From: Bacteroidales bacterium
GTDB taxonomy: Bacteria > Bacteroidota > Bacteroidia > Bacteroidales > Tenuifilaceae
NCBI GenBank assembly: GCA_020636845.1
Contig: JACJXD010000006.1
Location: 123,397-187,396, forward strand
Reading direction: 5' to 3'
DNA length: 64,000 nt
Below the pieces are notes generated by a model. It had not been told where the DNA came from. It saw nothing but the letters and a program-made list of their open reading frames with translations, and did no database searches. Positions 26,603-36,406 of this stretch are shown piece by piece (the first letter of the stretch is position 1; every line of letters starts with the position of its first letter). The translations under genes and the position numbers were made by a program.

Positions 26603-27760
26603 GTGAATAAAGTCAGGTGTTTTCATATTTAAACTTAAATGAGGTCTTCATGTCTCAATGGATTTAGCAATAAGCCTTTTTAATTCTTCACAAGTATTAC
26701 ACTTAGAACAACAAAAATTTTTGTTATCCTTTCTAATGCATTTTGATAGCAATTATAGCCCTTGTATAGATAGAATAGTTAAATGAATCTTCAACTCATA
26801 CTGATATAAAGATGACCAATCCTGTAATTCTCTATCTGAATGAAAGATAAATGAACGATTGGTAAGACAATGTTTTAACGCTTGTTTTATGGCTTGCACT
26901 ACACTTTTAGCGTTTATACCATTGCTTAGGCTATAACCCCAAGTTTTTTGCTAAACGTGTTTGTTACAGAAGATAGGTAGTACGTTTTCTCTCTACTTTT
27001 TATATTACTTGCAATATTTGTTCTGGCCTTTCCATCTTCACTTCCTTTAGTAAGTAACGGTGCTTTTTTAGTTAATGCGTTAAGTTGGTTGTTTTGATAT
27101 AGTGCTTTTGTGACCTTGCTAAAATCCTTTCTGACTTTAAGTGGTTAAAAAAACATTCTTGCCTATTTTGATATTGAGTGTGTCCAAACCCCTTATATTA
27201 GGGAGTAGGTTTTCGAGTGCCTATCTTCGGTATATTCATGCGAATTGATTCTACCAATGGCCTGTGGGTGATAATGCTGTCTTTATTTTTCTGATTCGAC
27301 TCTCTGATTGATAAAACGGCTTGTCTAATTATCTCAAACAATCTACAGCAACGAAACAAGCCTACTTCTTTACTTTTTTGGATGTTTCAGATTGATCGTG
27401 TAAGTGTCTTTTTCTAATGGAGGTGCCATGCTGTTGATCTGAAGTGTATATTATCTTGTTCAGAATATCATTTTTTAAACGTTCATTCGTTAGTTCCTTT
27501 TCAAATCGCTTGATTTTCTAAGCGGGTGTCTTCTTTGAATGTGGCCTTTTTATGGTAGGTAAGTGTGGCATTGACCACCCCAAGTTACTTTGTTTTCTTA
27601 ACCAAACAAAACAGTGCTTCTTTCTTGGATACCATAGTTTTTTTGGGCTTGCTTATAGGTTTTTTCGCCCTTTTCTACATGGTTAACTTTTACTAAAAGC
27701 CTAAGCAGTGATTGTGCTGGATGCGCTTTTCCCTTGAATTTGCTTCTTTTTTCATAATAA
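26603..27760 (-). pseudogene. decayed IS3-family insertion sequence (orfA and orfB remnants)
   Basis: No long frame is open, but conceptual translation of the minus strand in shifting frames gives IS3-transposase pieces in the correct order. From upstream: YGIQERSTVL (27606-27638) and RLENQA..ERLKNDILNKI (about 27460-27530), the helix-turn-helix and leucine-zipper parts of OrfA; NIKIGKNVFL and KTTN (about 27080-27190); KTYYLSSVTNTFSKK (about 26941-26990); GYSLSNGINAKSVVQAI; HSDRE (26829-26843), matching the second catalytic aspartate region HSDRG; and RPHLSLNMKTP (ending near 26615), the usual OrfB tail. Several frameshifts and stops separate them. Inverted-repeat ends were not found. It sits between two related SusCD pairs. 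Confidence 0.85.
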
Positions 27761-27826
27761 GCCAACTTTGTGTCAATTTATTTCAGAACGAAATAGTTCG
27801 TGTGTTGATTCTTTTCGCCCGTTTAC

Positions 27827-28084
27827 TTGATAATCAAATGTAAGTATTTATTTTCAGTTACAAATCTAAAGGTTTATCGTAAATTACTTGGTGAAAAAGT
27901 TGAAAGGAAGTTTTTAGAGACTGTAGCAGCAGAGATTTCTGGGACTTGGTACGAGGCATTTAGAAAGATGCTTCTGGATAAGTTGGTTTTTGGGGGTTGG
28001 ATTACAGAACATATAACAGATGACATGGTTTATGAATATCTAGAATGTTATTGGGATAAACCGAACTCCAACTATGAAAACTGA
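27827..28084 (+). CDS. short open frame of unknown nature
   Basis: An 85-codon frame opening with TTG, without a clear ribosome-binding site. The translation (for example ETVAAEISGTWYEAFRKM, then DDMVYEYLECYWDK) is plausible protein with amphipathic helices and acidic ends, but I recognise no family. It lies between the IS3 remnant and SusC gene 2, so it may be the 3' fragment of a gene disrupted by the rearrangement. The following 256 bp to the SusC ATG are very AT-rich and show only the shared leader. Confidence 0.3.
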   Translation: MIIKCKYLFSVTNLKVYRKLLGEKVERKFLETVAAEISGTWYEAFRKMLLDKLVFGGWITEHITDDMVYEYLECYWDKPNSNYEN

Positions 28085-28320
28085 ATAATATAATAATGAT
28101 AAAAAAAATTATTTTTTACTGTTTGTTTAAAACTATGGATTCTTAATTCATAACGGTTTATTTTTCATTTAATATTACTTTAAATAGATATATTGCCTAT
28201 ATCCTAAAGGAGCAATAGTATCTATTACTTTTTAAATTGTTAAAAAATATAAAAAACCTATTGGTTTTGCTAAAAAAAAATAATACATTGCCCTTGTTGA
28301 AAATTTAACTAACCTCTATT

Positions 28321-28534
28321 GTAAACCTAAAACTTGTTCTATGAAAAAACTAAGCGTTTTTCTTACAAGTTTGTTGTTTTTGGGTATAAGTATAGCCCAA
28401 GCGCAAACGGTGAGAATTACCGGAACAGTTACTAGTTCCGAGGACGGAATGCCTTTACCGGGTGTTTCAGTATTTGTAAAGGGTACTACTGTTGGTGTTA
28501 CTACTAACATTGACGGTAAGTACGAAATTAATGT
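28321..28534 (+). repeat. duplicated leader and head of SusC gene 2 (copy 2)
   Basis: Second copy of the segment at 21710-21924, including the 20 or so bases before the ATG, which differ by one missing T. It suggests duplication or gene conversion between the two SusC genes. Confidence 0.85.
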
Positions 28535-31500
28535 TCCTACAACAGCAGAAACTGTTACTTTCAGTTTTGTGGGTTTTAAAACACAAGATGTTGCAATTGC
28601 TGGTCGTTCAGTTATTGATGTAGTAATGGAATCTGAATCTGTTGAGATGCAGGAAGTTGTTGTTACTGCTCTTGGAATTACTCGTGAAAAAAAATCTTTA
28701 GGGTATTCAGTTCAAGAAGTAAGTGGTAATGATGTTAATCAAGTAAAGTCCGATAACTTTGTTTCTCAACTTTCTGGTAGAGTTGCTGGTATTCAGGTTA
28801 AATCTAATACAAACTTTGCAGGATCTAACAATGTTATTATTCGTGGTTCGGCATCGCTTACAGGTAATAACCAAGCGTTATTTGTTGTTGATGGAGTTCC
28901 TTTTGATAATTCAATAACAAATAATAGTGGACAAGTATCTGGAAGAAATGGATATGACTATGGTAATGCTGCTTCGGATATTAATCCCAATGACATCGAA
29001 TCTATTAGCGTTTTAAAAGGAGCTGCTGCTACAGCTCTTTACGGATCTCGTGCTGCCAACGGTGTTATTTTAATTACAACTAAAAAGGGAAAAGCAACAA
29101 AAGGTCCCCAAGTAAGGGTAAGTTCTACTTATATGGTTAGCTCCATTGACAAAAGCACATTCCCTGAATATCAAAACAAATATGGTGCTGGTTATGGAAA
29201 GTATTATTATAGTGGTCCCGGAACTGATGATCCAAGTGATGATGATAGTCAATATTGGGGTTTTGAATATTATGGAGATGTAAATGGTGATGGTATAAAA
29301 GATTATACAGTTCCTTATTATGAAGATGCTTCTCGTGGACAAGCATTTGATTCTAATTTATTGGTTTACCAATGGGACGCTCTTTATCCGGAATCCCCCA
29401 ACTATTTAAAAGCTACACCATGGGTTGCAGGGAAGAATGGTCCTGATTCTTTTTTTCAAACAGGGGTATTGAATTCTGAAAATATTGAAATTTCTGGAGG
29501 TGATGAAAAAACAACTTACAGGTTGGGCTATACTTATTTTGATCAAAGTGGTGTAATGCCTAATAGTTACCTTACTAAAAACAATGTTGTTTTTACAGGA
29601 TCGCATGAACTTTTAAAAAACTTAAAGGTTACTTCATCTGCTAATTATATAAGAACCAGTGGAAAAGGACGACCTTCGACTGGCTATTCCGATAATATCA
29701 TGTCTTCGTTTCGCCAGTGGTATCAGGTAAATGTCGATATGAAGGAACTGAAAAAAATGTATGATTTAACTCATCAAAATATAACTTGGAATCCTAATGC
29801 CTACGATGATACATCTCCAGCTTATTGGGATAATCCATATTGGATTCGTAATGAGAATTACGAGAACGATAGTAGAAGTCGATTGATAGGTTACGTACAA
29901 TTTGATTGGGAAATTATGGCCGGTCTGAAAGCAATGGGGCGTTATGCTATTGATACTTATAATGAATTACAACAAGAGCGTAAAGCTATTGGTTCTGTTG
30001 CAGGCGAATTTGGAGTAGGACGTCCAGATGTTACATCGGGATATAGCCGTTTTACAAGAGATTATACTGAAACTAATCTAGATTTTATGCTTACATATCG
30101 GAAGAAATTTGCAGATATGTTTGATTTTACGGCATTATTAGGTTCCAATGTTAGACGAAATAGCGCTGAGACTGTGTATGCTTCTACTAACAACGGATTG
30201 TCGATACCTGGAGTATACGCATTAAGTAATACAAAAGATCCTATGGATTTACCAGAGGAAACTTTAACTAAGATTGGTGTTAATGGTATATTTGGTAGTG
30301 TTTCATTGGGAATGCTTGATACTTATTTTATTGAAGGAACGTTGCGTCGTGATGTATCATCTACACTTCCAGAGTCAAATAATACATATTATTATCCGTC
30401 TATTTCAGGGAGTATATTATTCTCGAATATTTTAAAACAAGATTGGTTAAGTATGGGAAAGGTAAGGTTAAATTATGCCGAGGTAGGTAATAGTGCTCCA
30501 GCTCTTAGTGTTAAGGATACATATTCTTCAAATACTCCTTTTAGTGGAAATGCACTAGCCACGGTTCCTAATACTAAAATGAATTCAAAACTTAAACCAG
30601 AGCGTCAACGTGCTCTTGAAGCTGGTTTAGAAATGGGATTTTTGCAAAATAGGGTTGGCTTTGATTTAGCTTTGTATAAAAATAATAATGTTGACCAATT
30701 AATGCCTGTTTCTGTATCGTATACTACTGGTTATTCAAGTAAGTGGGTAAATGCAGGTGAAATTGAAAATAAGGGTGTTGAATTAGCGCTAAGAGGAACT
30801 CCAATAAAAACTCAAAATTTTCAGTGGGATATTAATATCAACTGGTCTAAAAATGAGAATAAAGTTGTTAAACTTTATACCGATGAGTATGGAAATAAAG
30901 TAACTAATTTAGAGTTAGCTTCTTTACAAGGAGGTGTATCTATTAATGCTACTGTTGGTCAGCCTTATGGAACAATTCAGGGTACTGATTACGTATATAC
31001 CAATGGCAAAAAGACTGTAGACCCTGCGACTGGAAGATATTTAAAGAGTTCAGCAAACAATGTTGTTATAGGAGATATTAATCCTGATTGGAATGCTGGA
31101 GTAAGAAATACATTGAGTTATAAGAGTCTTTCACTTAGTTTTCTGATTGATATGCAAAAAGGAGGGGATGTATTCTCTCTTGATTTATGGTATGGAATGG
31201 GAACAGGCTTGTATAAGGAAACTGCTGGGAAAAATGATTTAGGAAACAATAAGCGAGATCCTATAGTTTGGAATGATGTTAATAATAAAACACAAGAAGG
31301 AGGTTATGCTCCAAACAGCGGTGGTGTTATTGAGGATGGTGTATTACCCGACGGAACAAAAAACTGGGTTCGTCGTAATCAAGAGAATTATTATGCAATT
31401 GGTTGGACAAAGGATCCAAATAAAAGATTTATTTATGATGCTTCATATATTAAACTTAGAGAAGTTACTATAACGTATAATTTGCCGAAAAAATTTGCAA

Positions 31501-31682
31501 ATAAATTATATGTGGCAGGAGCCTCAATAAGTTTAGTTGGCTCTAACCTGTGGATTATTCATAAAAACCTTCCTTATGCTGATCCAGAAGCTAGCCAAGG
31601 CGCTGGTAATGTTCAAGGGTGGCAATCAGGGGTAATGCCTGCTACTCGTAATTTTGGAGTAACTCTTAATTTACAATTTTAA
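28341..31682 (+). CDS. SusC/RagA-type TonB-dependent outer membrane transporter (pair 2)
   Basis: A 1113-residue SusC protein. Signal peptide (1-21), CarboxypepD_reg-like domain (about 23-107), plug (about 115-250, with LSGRVAGIQV, ALFVVDGVPF, NPNDIESISVLKGAAATALYGSRAANG) and barrel ending NLQF. The first 66 residues are almost those of SusC 1, whereas the plug and barrel are clearly different, so the two channels probably take different ligands while sharing the TonB-facing end. An acidic, aspartate-rich insertion (DDPSDDDSQYWG and DVNGDGIKD near residues 290-325) resembles a calcium-binding loop. SusD 2 follows by 12 nt. Confidence 0.95.
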   Translation: MKKLSVFLTSLLFLGISIAQAQTVRITGTVTSSEDGMPLPGVSVFVKGTTVGVTTNIDGKYEINVPTTAETVTFSFVGFKTQDVAIAGRSVIDVVMESESVEMQEVVVTALGITREKKSLGYSVQEVSGNDVNQVKSDNFVSQLSGRVAGIQVKSNTNFAGSNNVIIRGSASLTGNNQALFVVDGVPFDNSITNNSGQVSGRNGYDYGNAASDINPNDIESISVLKGAAATALYGSRAANGVILITTKKGKATKGPQVRVSSTYMVSSIDKSTFPEYQNKYGAGYGKYYYSGPGTDDPSDDDSQYWGFEYYGDVNGDGIKDYTVPYYEDASRGQAFDSNLLVYQWDALYPESPNYLKATPWVAGKNGPDSFFQTGVLNSENIEISGGDEKTTYRLGYTYFDQSGVMPNSYLTKNNVVFTGSHELLKNLKVTSSANYIRTSGKGRPSTGYSDNIMSSFRQWYQVNVDMKELKKMYDLTHQNITWNPNAYDDTSPAYWDNPYWIRNENYENDSRSRLIGYVQFDWEIMAGLKAMGRYAIDTYNELQQERKAIGSVAGEFGVGRPDVTSGYSRFTRDYTETNLDFMLTYRKKFADMFDFTALLGSNVRRNSAETVYASTNNGLSIPGVYALSNTKDPMDLPEETLTKIGVNGIFGSVSLGMLDTYFIEGTLRRDVSSTLPESNNTYYYPSISGSILFSNILKQDWLSMGKVRLNYAEVGNSAPALSVKDTYSSNTPFSGNALATVPNTKMNSKLKPERQRALEAGLEMGFLQNRVGFDLALYKNNNVDQLMPVSVSYTTGYSSKWVNAGEIENKGVELALRGTPIKTQNFQWDININWSKNENKVVKLYTDEYGNKVTNLELASLQGGVSINATVGQPYGTIQGTDYVYTNGKKTVDPATGRYLKSSANNVVIGDINPDWNAGVRNTLSYKSLSLSFLIDMQKGGDVFSLDLWYGMGTGLYKETAGKNDLGNNKRDPIVWNDVNNKTQEGGYAPNSGGVIEDGVLPDGTKNWVRRNQENYYAIGWTKDPNKRFIYDASYIKLREVTITYNLPKKFANKLYVAGASISLVGSNLWIIHKNLPYADPEASQGAGNVQGWQSGVMPATRNFGVTLNLQF

Positions 31683-31694
31683 TTCAATTAGAAT

Positions 31695-33125
31695 ATGAAA
31701 AAAACTTTGATACTTTTCACAGTCCTGCTTTTTGTCTTTACTAGTTGTAGTGACAATTTTGAGGACTTTAATACTGATAGAAAGCATCCTGATGTAGTTC
31801 CAGGGGAAGTTCTATTTTCTAATGCACAAAAAGAGTTAGCTGATTATGTAAGTAACGTAAATGTAAATATTAACATATTTTCGTTAATGTCTCAGTATTG
31901 GACAGAAACTACATATACAGATGAAGCAAATTACGATTTAGTTAATCGAAACATAAGTGCAAATATTTATTCTAGGGTATACTTGAGAGTATTAAAAGAT
32001 TTAAATGAGGCTAAGACTTTAATTGAAAATACAGAAGTGGCAAGTATTTATGCAAAGCAAAAAAGCAATAAATTACAAATTATTGAGATTTTGAGCATTT
32101 ATGCATGGCAACACTTGGTTGATGTTTTTGGTGCAGTTCCATATACACAGGCTCTTGATATTAATAATGTTTATCCTGTTTATGATTCGGGGGCTGACAT
32201 ATATAGTGACTTATTTACTAGGTTGAATACAGCATTAACCAACTTGGATAATAGTGCGGAAAGTTTTGGTTCTGCAGATTTATATTATGGAGGAGATGTA
32301 TCGTCTTGGATTAAATTTGGTAATTCTCTTAAAATTAAGTTAGCGATTATGGTTGCAGATGTTCAAGATGCTGTAGCACAAACGGCAATAGAAGCCGCTT
32401 ACAACAATGCATTTACTTCTAACGATGACAATTGTTTGATGTCTTATTTAACATCATCACCGAATTACAATCAACTTTATGCTGATTTAGTAGCTTCTGG
32501 GCGTCATGATTTTGTTCCTGCAAACACTATTGTTGATGAAATGAATACATTGAATGATCCTCGAAGAGATGCATATTTTACATTGTATAATGGTGCTTAT
32601 ATTGGAGGTATTTATGGATATGCAAATTCATACAATGTTTATTCGCATATTTCTGAAGTTATTCAACAACCGGATTTTCCTGGTATTATGATGACTTATT
32701 CGGAAATTTGTTTTTATTTAGCTGAGGCTGCCGAAAGGGGATATAATGTAGGACATAACGCAGAATATTGGTATGATGAGGGAATAACCGCTTCTTTCGA
32801 CTTTTGGGGTGTAAGTGATGTTTCTACTTATTTAACCAATCCAGATGTTGCTTATACTACGGCTGCTGGTACATGGAAGCAAAAAATTGGTATTCAATCT
32901 TGGATTGCTAATTATGTTTGTGGAATAGTAGGTTATAATAACTGGCGTAGGTTAGATTATCCTGTTTTTAATTTACCTGAGACTGTAACAGATTATTCAG
33001 ATATTCCAGTAAGATTTACATTTCCTATTAATGAACAAACTTTAAATACTGAAAATTATAATGCTGCGTCATCGATGATTGGAGGTGATTTAATTAGTAC
33101 TAAAGTTTTTTGGGATGTACATTAA
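31695..33125 (+). CDS. SusD/RagB-type nutrient-binding lipoprotein (pair 2)
   Basis: A 476-residue surface lipoprotein with lipobox FTSC near residue 18 and acidic SDNFEDF behind it. Family blocks are LVDVFGAVPYTQAL, DIYSDLFTRLNTAL and SWIKFGNSLKIKLAIMVAD. It is shorter than SusD 1 and SusD 3. It pairs with the SusC 12 nt upstream and is followed by a strong terminator, closing the second two-gene unit. Confidence 0.92.
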   Translation: MKKTLILFTVLLFVFTSCSDNFEDFNTDRKHPDVVPGEVLFSNAQKELADYVSNVNVNINIFSLMSQYWTETTYTDEANYDLVNRNISANIYSRVYLRVLKDLNEAKTLIENTEVASIYAKQKSNKLQIIEILSIYAWQHLVDVFGAVPYTQALDINNVYPVYDSGADIYSDLFTRLNTALTNLDNSAESFGSADLYYGGDVSSWIKFGNSLKIKLAIMVADVQDAVAQTAIEAAYNNAFTSNDDNCLMSYLTSSPNYNQLYADLVASGRHDFVPANTIVDEMNTLNDPRRDAYFTLYNGAYIGGIYGYANSYNVYSHISEVIQQPDFPGIMMTYSEICFYLAEAAERGYNVGHNAEYWYDEGITASFDFWGVSDVSTYLTNPDVAYTTAAGTWKQKIGIQSWIANYVCGIVGYNNWRRLDYPVFNLPETVTDYSDIPVRFTFPINEQTLNTENYNAASSMIGGDLISTKVFWDVH

Positions 33126-33143
33126 TTTTATATTGAAATGAAT

Positions 33144-33173
33144 AAAAAAAACCGCCTTCGGGCGGTTTTTTTT
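33144..33173 (+). terminator. Rho-independent terminator of SusCD pair 2
   Basis: ACCGCC and GGCGGT form a 6-bp GC stem around a TTCG tetraloop, flanked by A7 before and T8 after, 18 nt past the SusD stop. Confidence 0.93.
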
Positions 33174-33277
33174 ATTGTAGTGGTTTACTTGACACATATT
33201 ACTATTTCCTATAAATTTGATTTGGATTTATATACTTGTCATTCTACCTAATTTATAATTTTTGCAAATTATTTTTT

Positions 33278-36200
33278 ATGAAACAAAGTCTGTGTGCTGT
33301 TCTCACAGCCTTTTTTATTACCCTAAATGTTGGGTTGTGGGCTCAAACTGTGCGAATTACAGGTACTGTTATTGATGCCAGCGAGGGTTATCCGCTGCAA
33401 GGGGTAAGCGTAACTTTGGTGGGATCTGTAAAGGGAACTGTTACTGATCCTTTTGGTCGATACGACATTGAGATTCCTGAAATAGCTAAACGAGTTCGTT
33501 TTAGTTATATTGGCTATAAATCTCAGGAGATAGAAATATCTGGGCGAAGCGTTATTGATGTAGAACTTATGCAGGATGTGATAGAAGTGAAAGAGGTTAC
33601 AGTTACTGCATTGGGTATAATGCGTGCCGAAAAAGCTACTGGTTATGCCATTCAAAGTGTAAAAGGCGAAGACGTTATTCAGGCTTCGGAACAAAATGTT
33701 GTTAATTCGCTACAAGGTAGAATTGCCGGTGCAACAATAACAAACTCTTCCGGTGCAGTGGGGGCTTCAACCAGAATAGTCCTTAGGGGTGTGAATTCTC
33801 TGAATACCGATAATCAGCCAATATTTGTTATTGACAATGTTATTGTGAATAACAGTAATTTTGGTAACACTTCTACAGAGGGGGTAAATCGTGGAAGTGG
33901 AATTGCCGATATAAATCCAAATGATATTGAAAGTGTAACAGTACTTAAGGGTCCAAATGCTGCAGCACTTTACGGTTCGAGAGCTGCTAATGGTGCTATC
34001 CTAATTAAAACAAAATTGGCTAATGCAAATAATGATTTTGGTGTTTCGTTTAACAGCACTACTACACTGGAAAGGCCTTTACGTTTACCCGATTTTCAGA
34101 ATGTTTACGGGCAAGGAACCGGAGGTGTTTTCGAATTTGTTGATGGAAAAGGTGGAGGTATTAACGACCACGTGGATGAGAGTTGGGGGCCTAAACTTGA
34201 TATTGGATTGATGATTCCACAATGGAATTCTCCCATCGAAGGAGGCATTCGTCAGCCTACGCCATGGGTGTCCTATCCTAATAACGTGAAGGATTTTTTT
34301 GAGGTTGGAAAAACCTTTACAAATAATGTGGCAATAGAAAGCGCCGGCGATAATTATTCGGTTCGGTTTTCTTACACAAATACAGAACAGTCGGGAATGA
34401 TTCCCAATACAGACCAATCTAAAAATGCGGTAATGCTTAATACTACAATATCACCGCATAAGTATATTGCTTTTAACGCGAATTTGTCGTATGTAAATAC
34501 GCACAGCGATAACATTCCTGCATATGGGTATAGTACGCAAAATGTAATGGAGCAATTTATTTGGTTTGGACGGCAGGTTGATATTGCTGATTTGAAGAAA
34601 TATACATATTCTGATGGTTCTAAGCGGAATTGGAACTATAGTTATCATAATAACCCCTACTTTACATTGTACGAAAACCTTAATGGTTTAGATCGTGACA
34701 GGGTGTTTGGACAAGGTAGTACAACTGTTAAGTTTACCGATTGGATGAATCTAAAGTTAGGCGCATCAATCGATAATTACAATAATTATAATACGGCACG
34801 GTCGGCATTTGGAGATATAGATAGTCCGTACGGGTACTATGGAGAATCAAAAAAAACATTTCGTGAGTTGAATACAGATTTTTTACTTACAGTTAACAAA
34901 AAAGTATCCGATAAGGTAGGTTTCAGTTTTAACGCTGGAGGAAATATAATGAAGCAGTATTCGCAAACGCTTCTTTCGTATGCAACCGAGTTGGCTGTTC
35001 CTAATATTTACAACTTACAAAATGCGAATGTGCCTATTGTTTCGTCCAATGTCATTTATAAAAAGCAAATAAACAGTTTATACTACAATGGGCAGTTTGT
35101 TTTCAATAATGCCTTATTTTTCGATTTTACGGGAAGAAATGATTGGTCGAGCACTTTATCCAAGGGAAAGAATTCGTATTTCTACCCCTCGTTTAACATA
35201 TCAGGCGTTCTAACGGATTTATTCGACATACAAACTCGTACACTTAGTTTTGCGAAACTGAGGGCAGGTTGGGCTCAGGTAGGTTCCGATACCGACCCGT
35301 ACCAGTTAGAATCGGTTTATAAATTCGATCAGGGATGGAATGCCTCTACTAAGTTGGCTACAATATACATTCCCGATAATTTAGCAAATAGTAACTTAAA
35401 ACCTCAACGAACAAATTCATTGGAGATTGGAGCCGATTTAAGATTTTTTCTGAATAGAATAGGAATTGATTTTACTTACTACAATCAAAAAACATACGAC
35501 CAAATTATAAATTTACCAATTACGGCAGCAACTGGCTATGTTTCGAAAATTGTTAACGCTGGCGAAATTCAAAATTCGGGAATAGAAATTTCTTTAAATG
35601 TTGTTCCTGTTAAAACCCGAACAGGTTTTGAATGGAATACAACCATCAACTACTCGTTAAACAGAAATGTAGTTAATAAGTTAGCCGAAGGACTTGATAA
35701 GTATGTTCTGGGTAATTATTGGAGTCTCGATGTTATTGCAAAGGTAGGAGAGCCAGTAGGGGAATTATATGGTTATGACTTTGCGAGAAATGCTAATGGT
35801 AAAATTATTTATGTTGATGGATTACCCTATCAGGGGCAAATGCGGTCGTTAGGAAATTATACCCCCGATTGGGTCGGTAGCATTAGCAACGAGTTTAGGT
35901 ATAAAAATTTATCGTTTTCGTTTTTAGTTGATATGCGATTTGGAGGGGAAATTTATTCGATGACTACAACTTGGGGACGATATGCAGGAGTATTAAAGGA
36001 AACTTTAATTGGGCGTGAAGGGGGAATTGTTGGAGTGGGTGAAATGCTTAACGAAAATGGTGAGTGGGTTGCCAATAATGTAGTTGTTACAGCCGAAGAG
36101 TATAACAAGGCAGCGTATAACAACAATATTGCATATTCAAGCATTTTCGATGCTAGTTTTATTAAGTTACGCGAAGTAAGAATAGGTTATACTATTCCTA

Positions 36201-36388
36201 GACTAGGGAATTCCAATGTGAAAAATGTTTCTTTTTCCATTGTTGGACGGAATCTCGCGCTCTTATATACACGGGTTCCGCATATCGATCCGGAAACGGC
36301 ATTTAGCAATGGAAATGTTCAGGGCTTGGAATTTGGACAATTGCCCTCGGCACGTAGTGTTAGTTTAAACATTGGTTTTAAGTTTTAA
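33278..36388 (+). CDS. SusC/RagA-type TonB-dependent outer membrane transporter (pair 3)
   Basis: A 1036-residue SusC protein from the ATG at 33278, which starts directly at the signal peptide (MKQSLCAVLTAFFITLNVGLWAQ); the longer frame from 33236 would bury it. CarboxypepD_reg-like domain (about 24-105), plug (about 115-245, with LQGRIAGATI, IFVIDNVIV, NPNDIESVTVLKGPNAAALYGSRAANG) and barrel ending GFKF. It is only moderately similar to SusC 1 and 2, lacks their conserved leader, and its codon use is like the rest of the chromosome. The SusD starts 18 nt downstream. Confidence 0.95.
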   Translation: MKQSLCAVLTAFFITLNVGLWAQTVRITGTVIDASEGYPLQGVSVTLVGSVKGTVTDPFGRYDIEIPEIAKRVRFSYIGYKSQEIEISGRSVIDVELMQDVIEVKEVTVTALGIMRAEKATGYAIQSVKGEDVIQASEQNVVNSLQGRIAGATITNSSGAVGASTRIVLRGVNSLNTDNQPIFVIDNVIVNNSNFGNTSTEGVNRGSGIADINPNDIESVTVLKGPNAAALYGSRAANGAILIKTKLANANNDFGVSFNSTTTLERPLRLPDFQNVYGQGTGGVFEFVDGKGGGINDHVDESWGPKLDIGLMIPQWNSPIEGGIRQPTPWVSYPNNVKDFFEVGKTFTNNVAIESAGDNYSVRFSYTNTEQSGMIPNTDQSKNAVMLNTTISPHKYIAFNANLSYVNTHSDNIPAYGYSTQNVMEQFIWFGRQVDIADLKKYTYSDGSKRNWNYSYHNNPYFTLYENLNGLDRDRVFGQGSTTVKFTDWMNLKLGASIDNYNNYNTARSAFGDIDSPYGYYGESKKTFRELNTDFLLTVNKKVSDKVGFSFNAGGNIMKQYSQTLLSYATELAVPNIYNLQNANVPIVSSNVIYKKQINSLYYNGQFVFNNALFFDFTGRNDWSSTLSKGKNSYFYPSFNISGVLTDLFDIQTRTLSFAKLRAGWAQVGSDTDPYQLESVYKFDQGWNASTKLATIYIPDNLANSNLKPQRTNSLEIGADLRFFLNRIGIDFTYYNQKTYDQIINLPITAATGYVSKIVNAGEIQNSGIEISLNVVPVKTRTGFEWNTTINYSLNRNVVNKLAEGLDKYVLGNYWSLDVIAKVGEPVGELYGYDFARNANGKIIYVDGLPYQGQMRSLGNYTPDWVGSISNEFRYKNLSFSFLVDMRFGGEIYSMTTTWGRYAGVLKETLIGREGGIVGVGEMLNENGEWVANNVVVTAEEYNKAAYNNNIAYSSIFDASFIKLREVRIGYTIPRLGNSNVKNVSFSIVGRNLALLYTRVPHIDPETAFSNGNVQGLEFGQLPSARSVSLNIGFKF

Positions 36389-36406
36389 TCGAGTAAAACG
36401 GCGTAT

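Noticed and set aside
29070..29346. Histidine-rich minus-strand frames inside SusC gene 2
   Set aside because: They mirror the Asp- and Tyr-rich stretch of the real SusC reading frame on the other strand.
33236..33277. Longer start for SusC gene 3
   Set aside because: It would put 14 extra residues before a textbook signal peptide that begins at the ATG at 33278.
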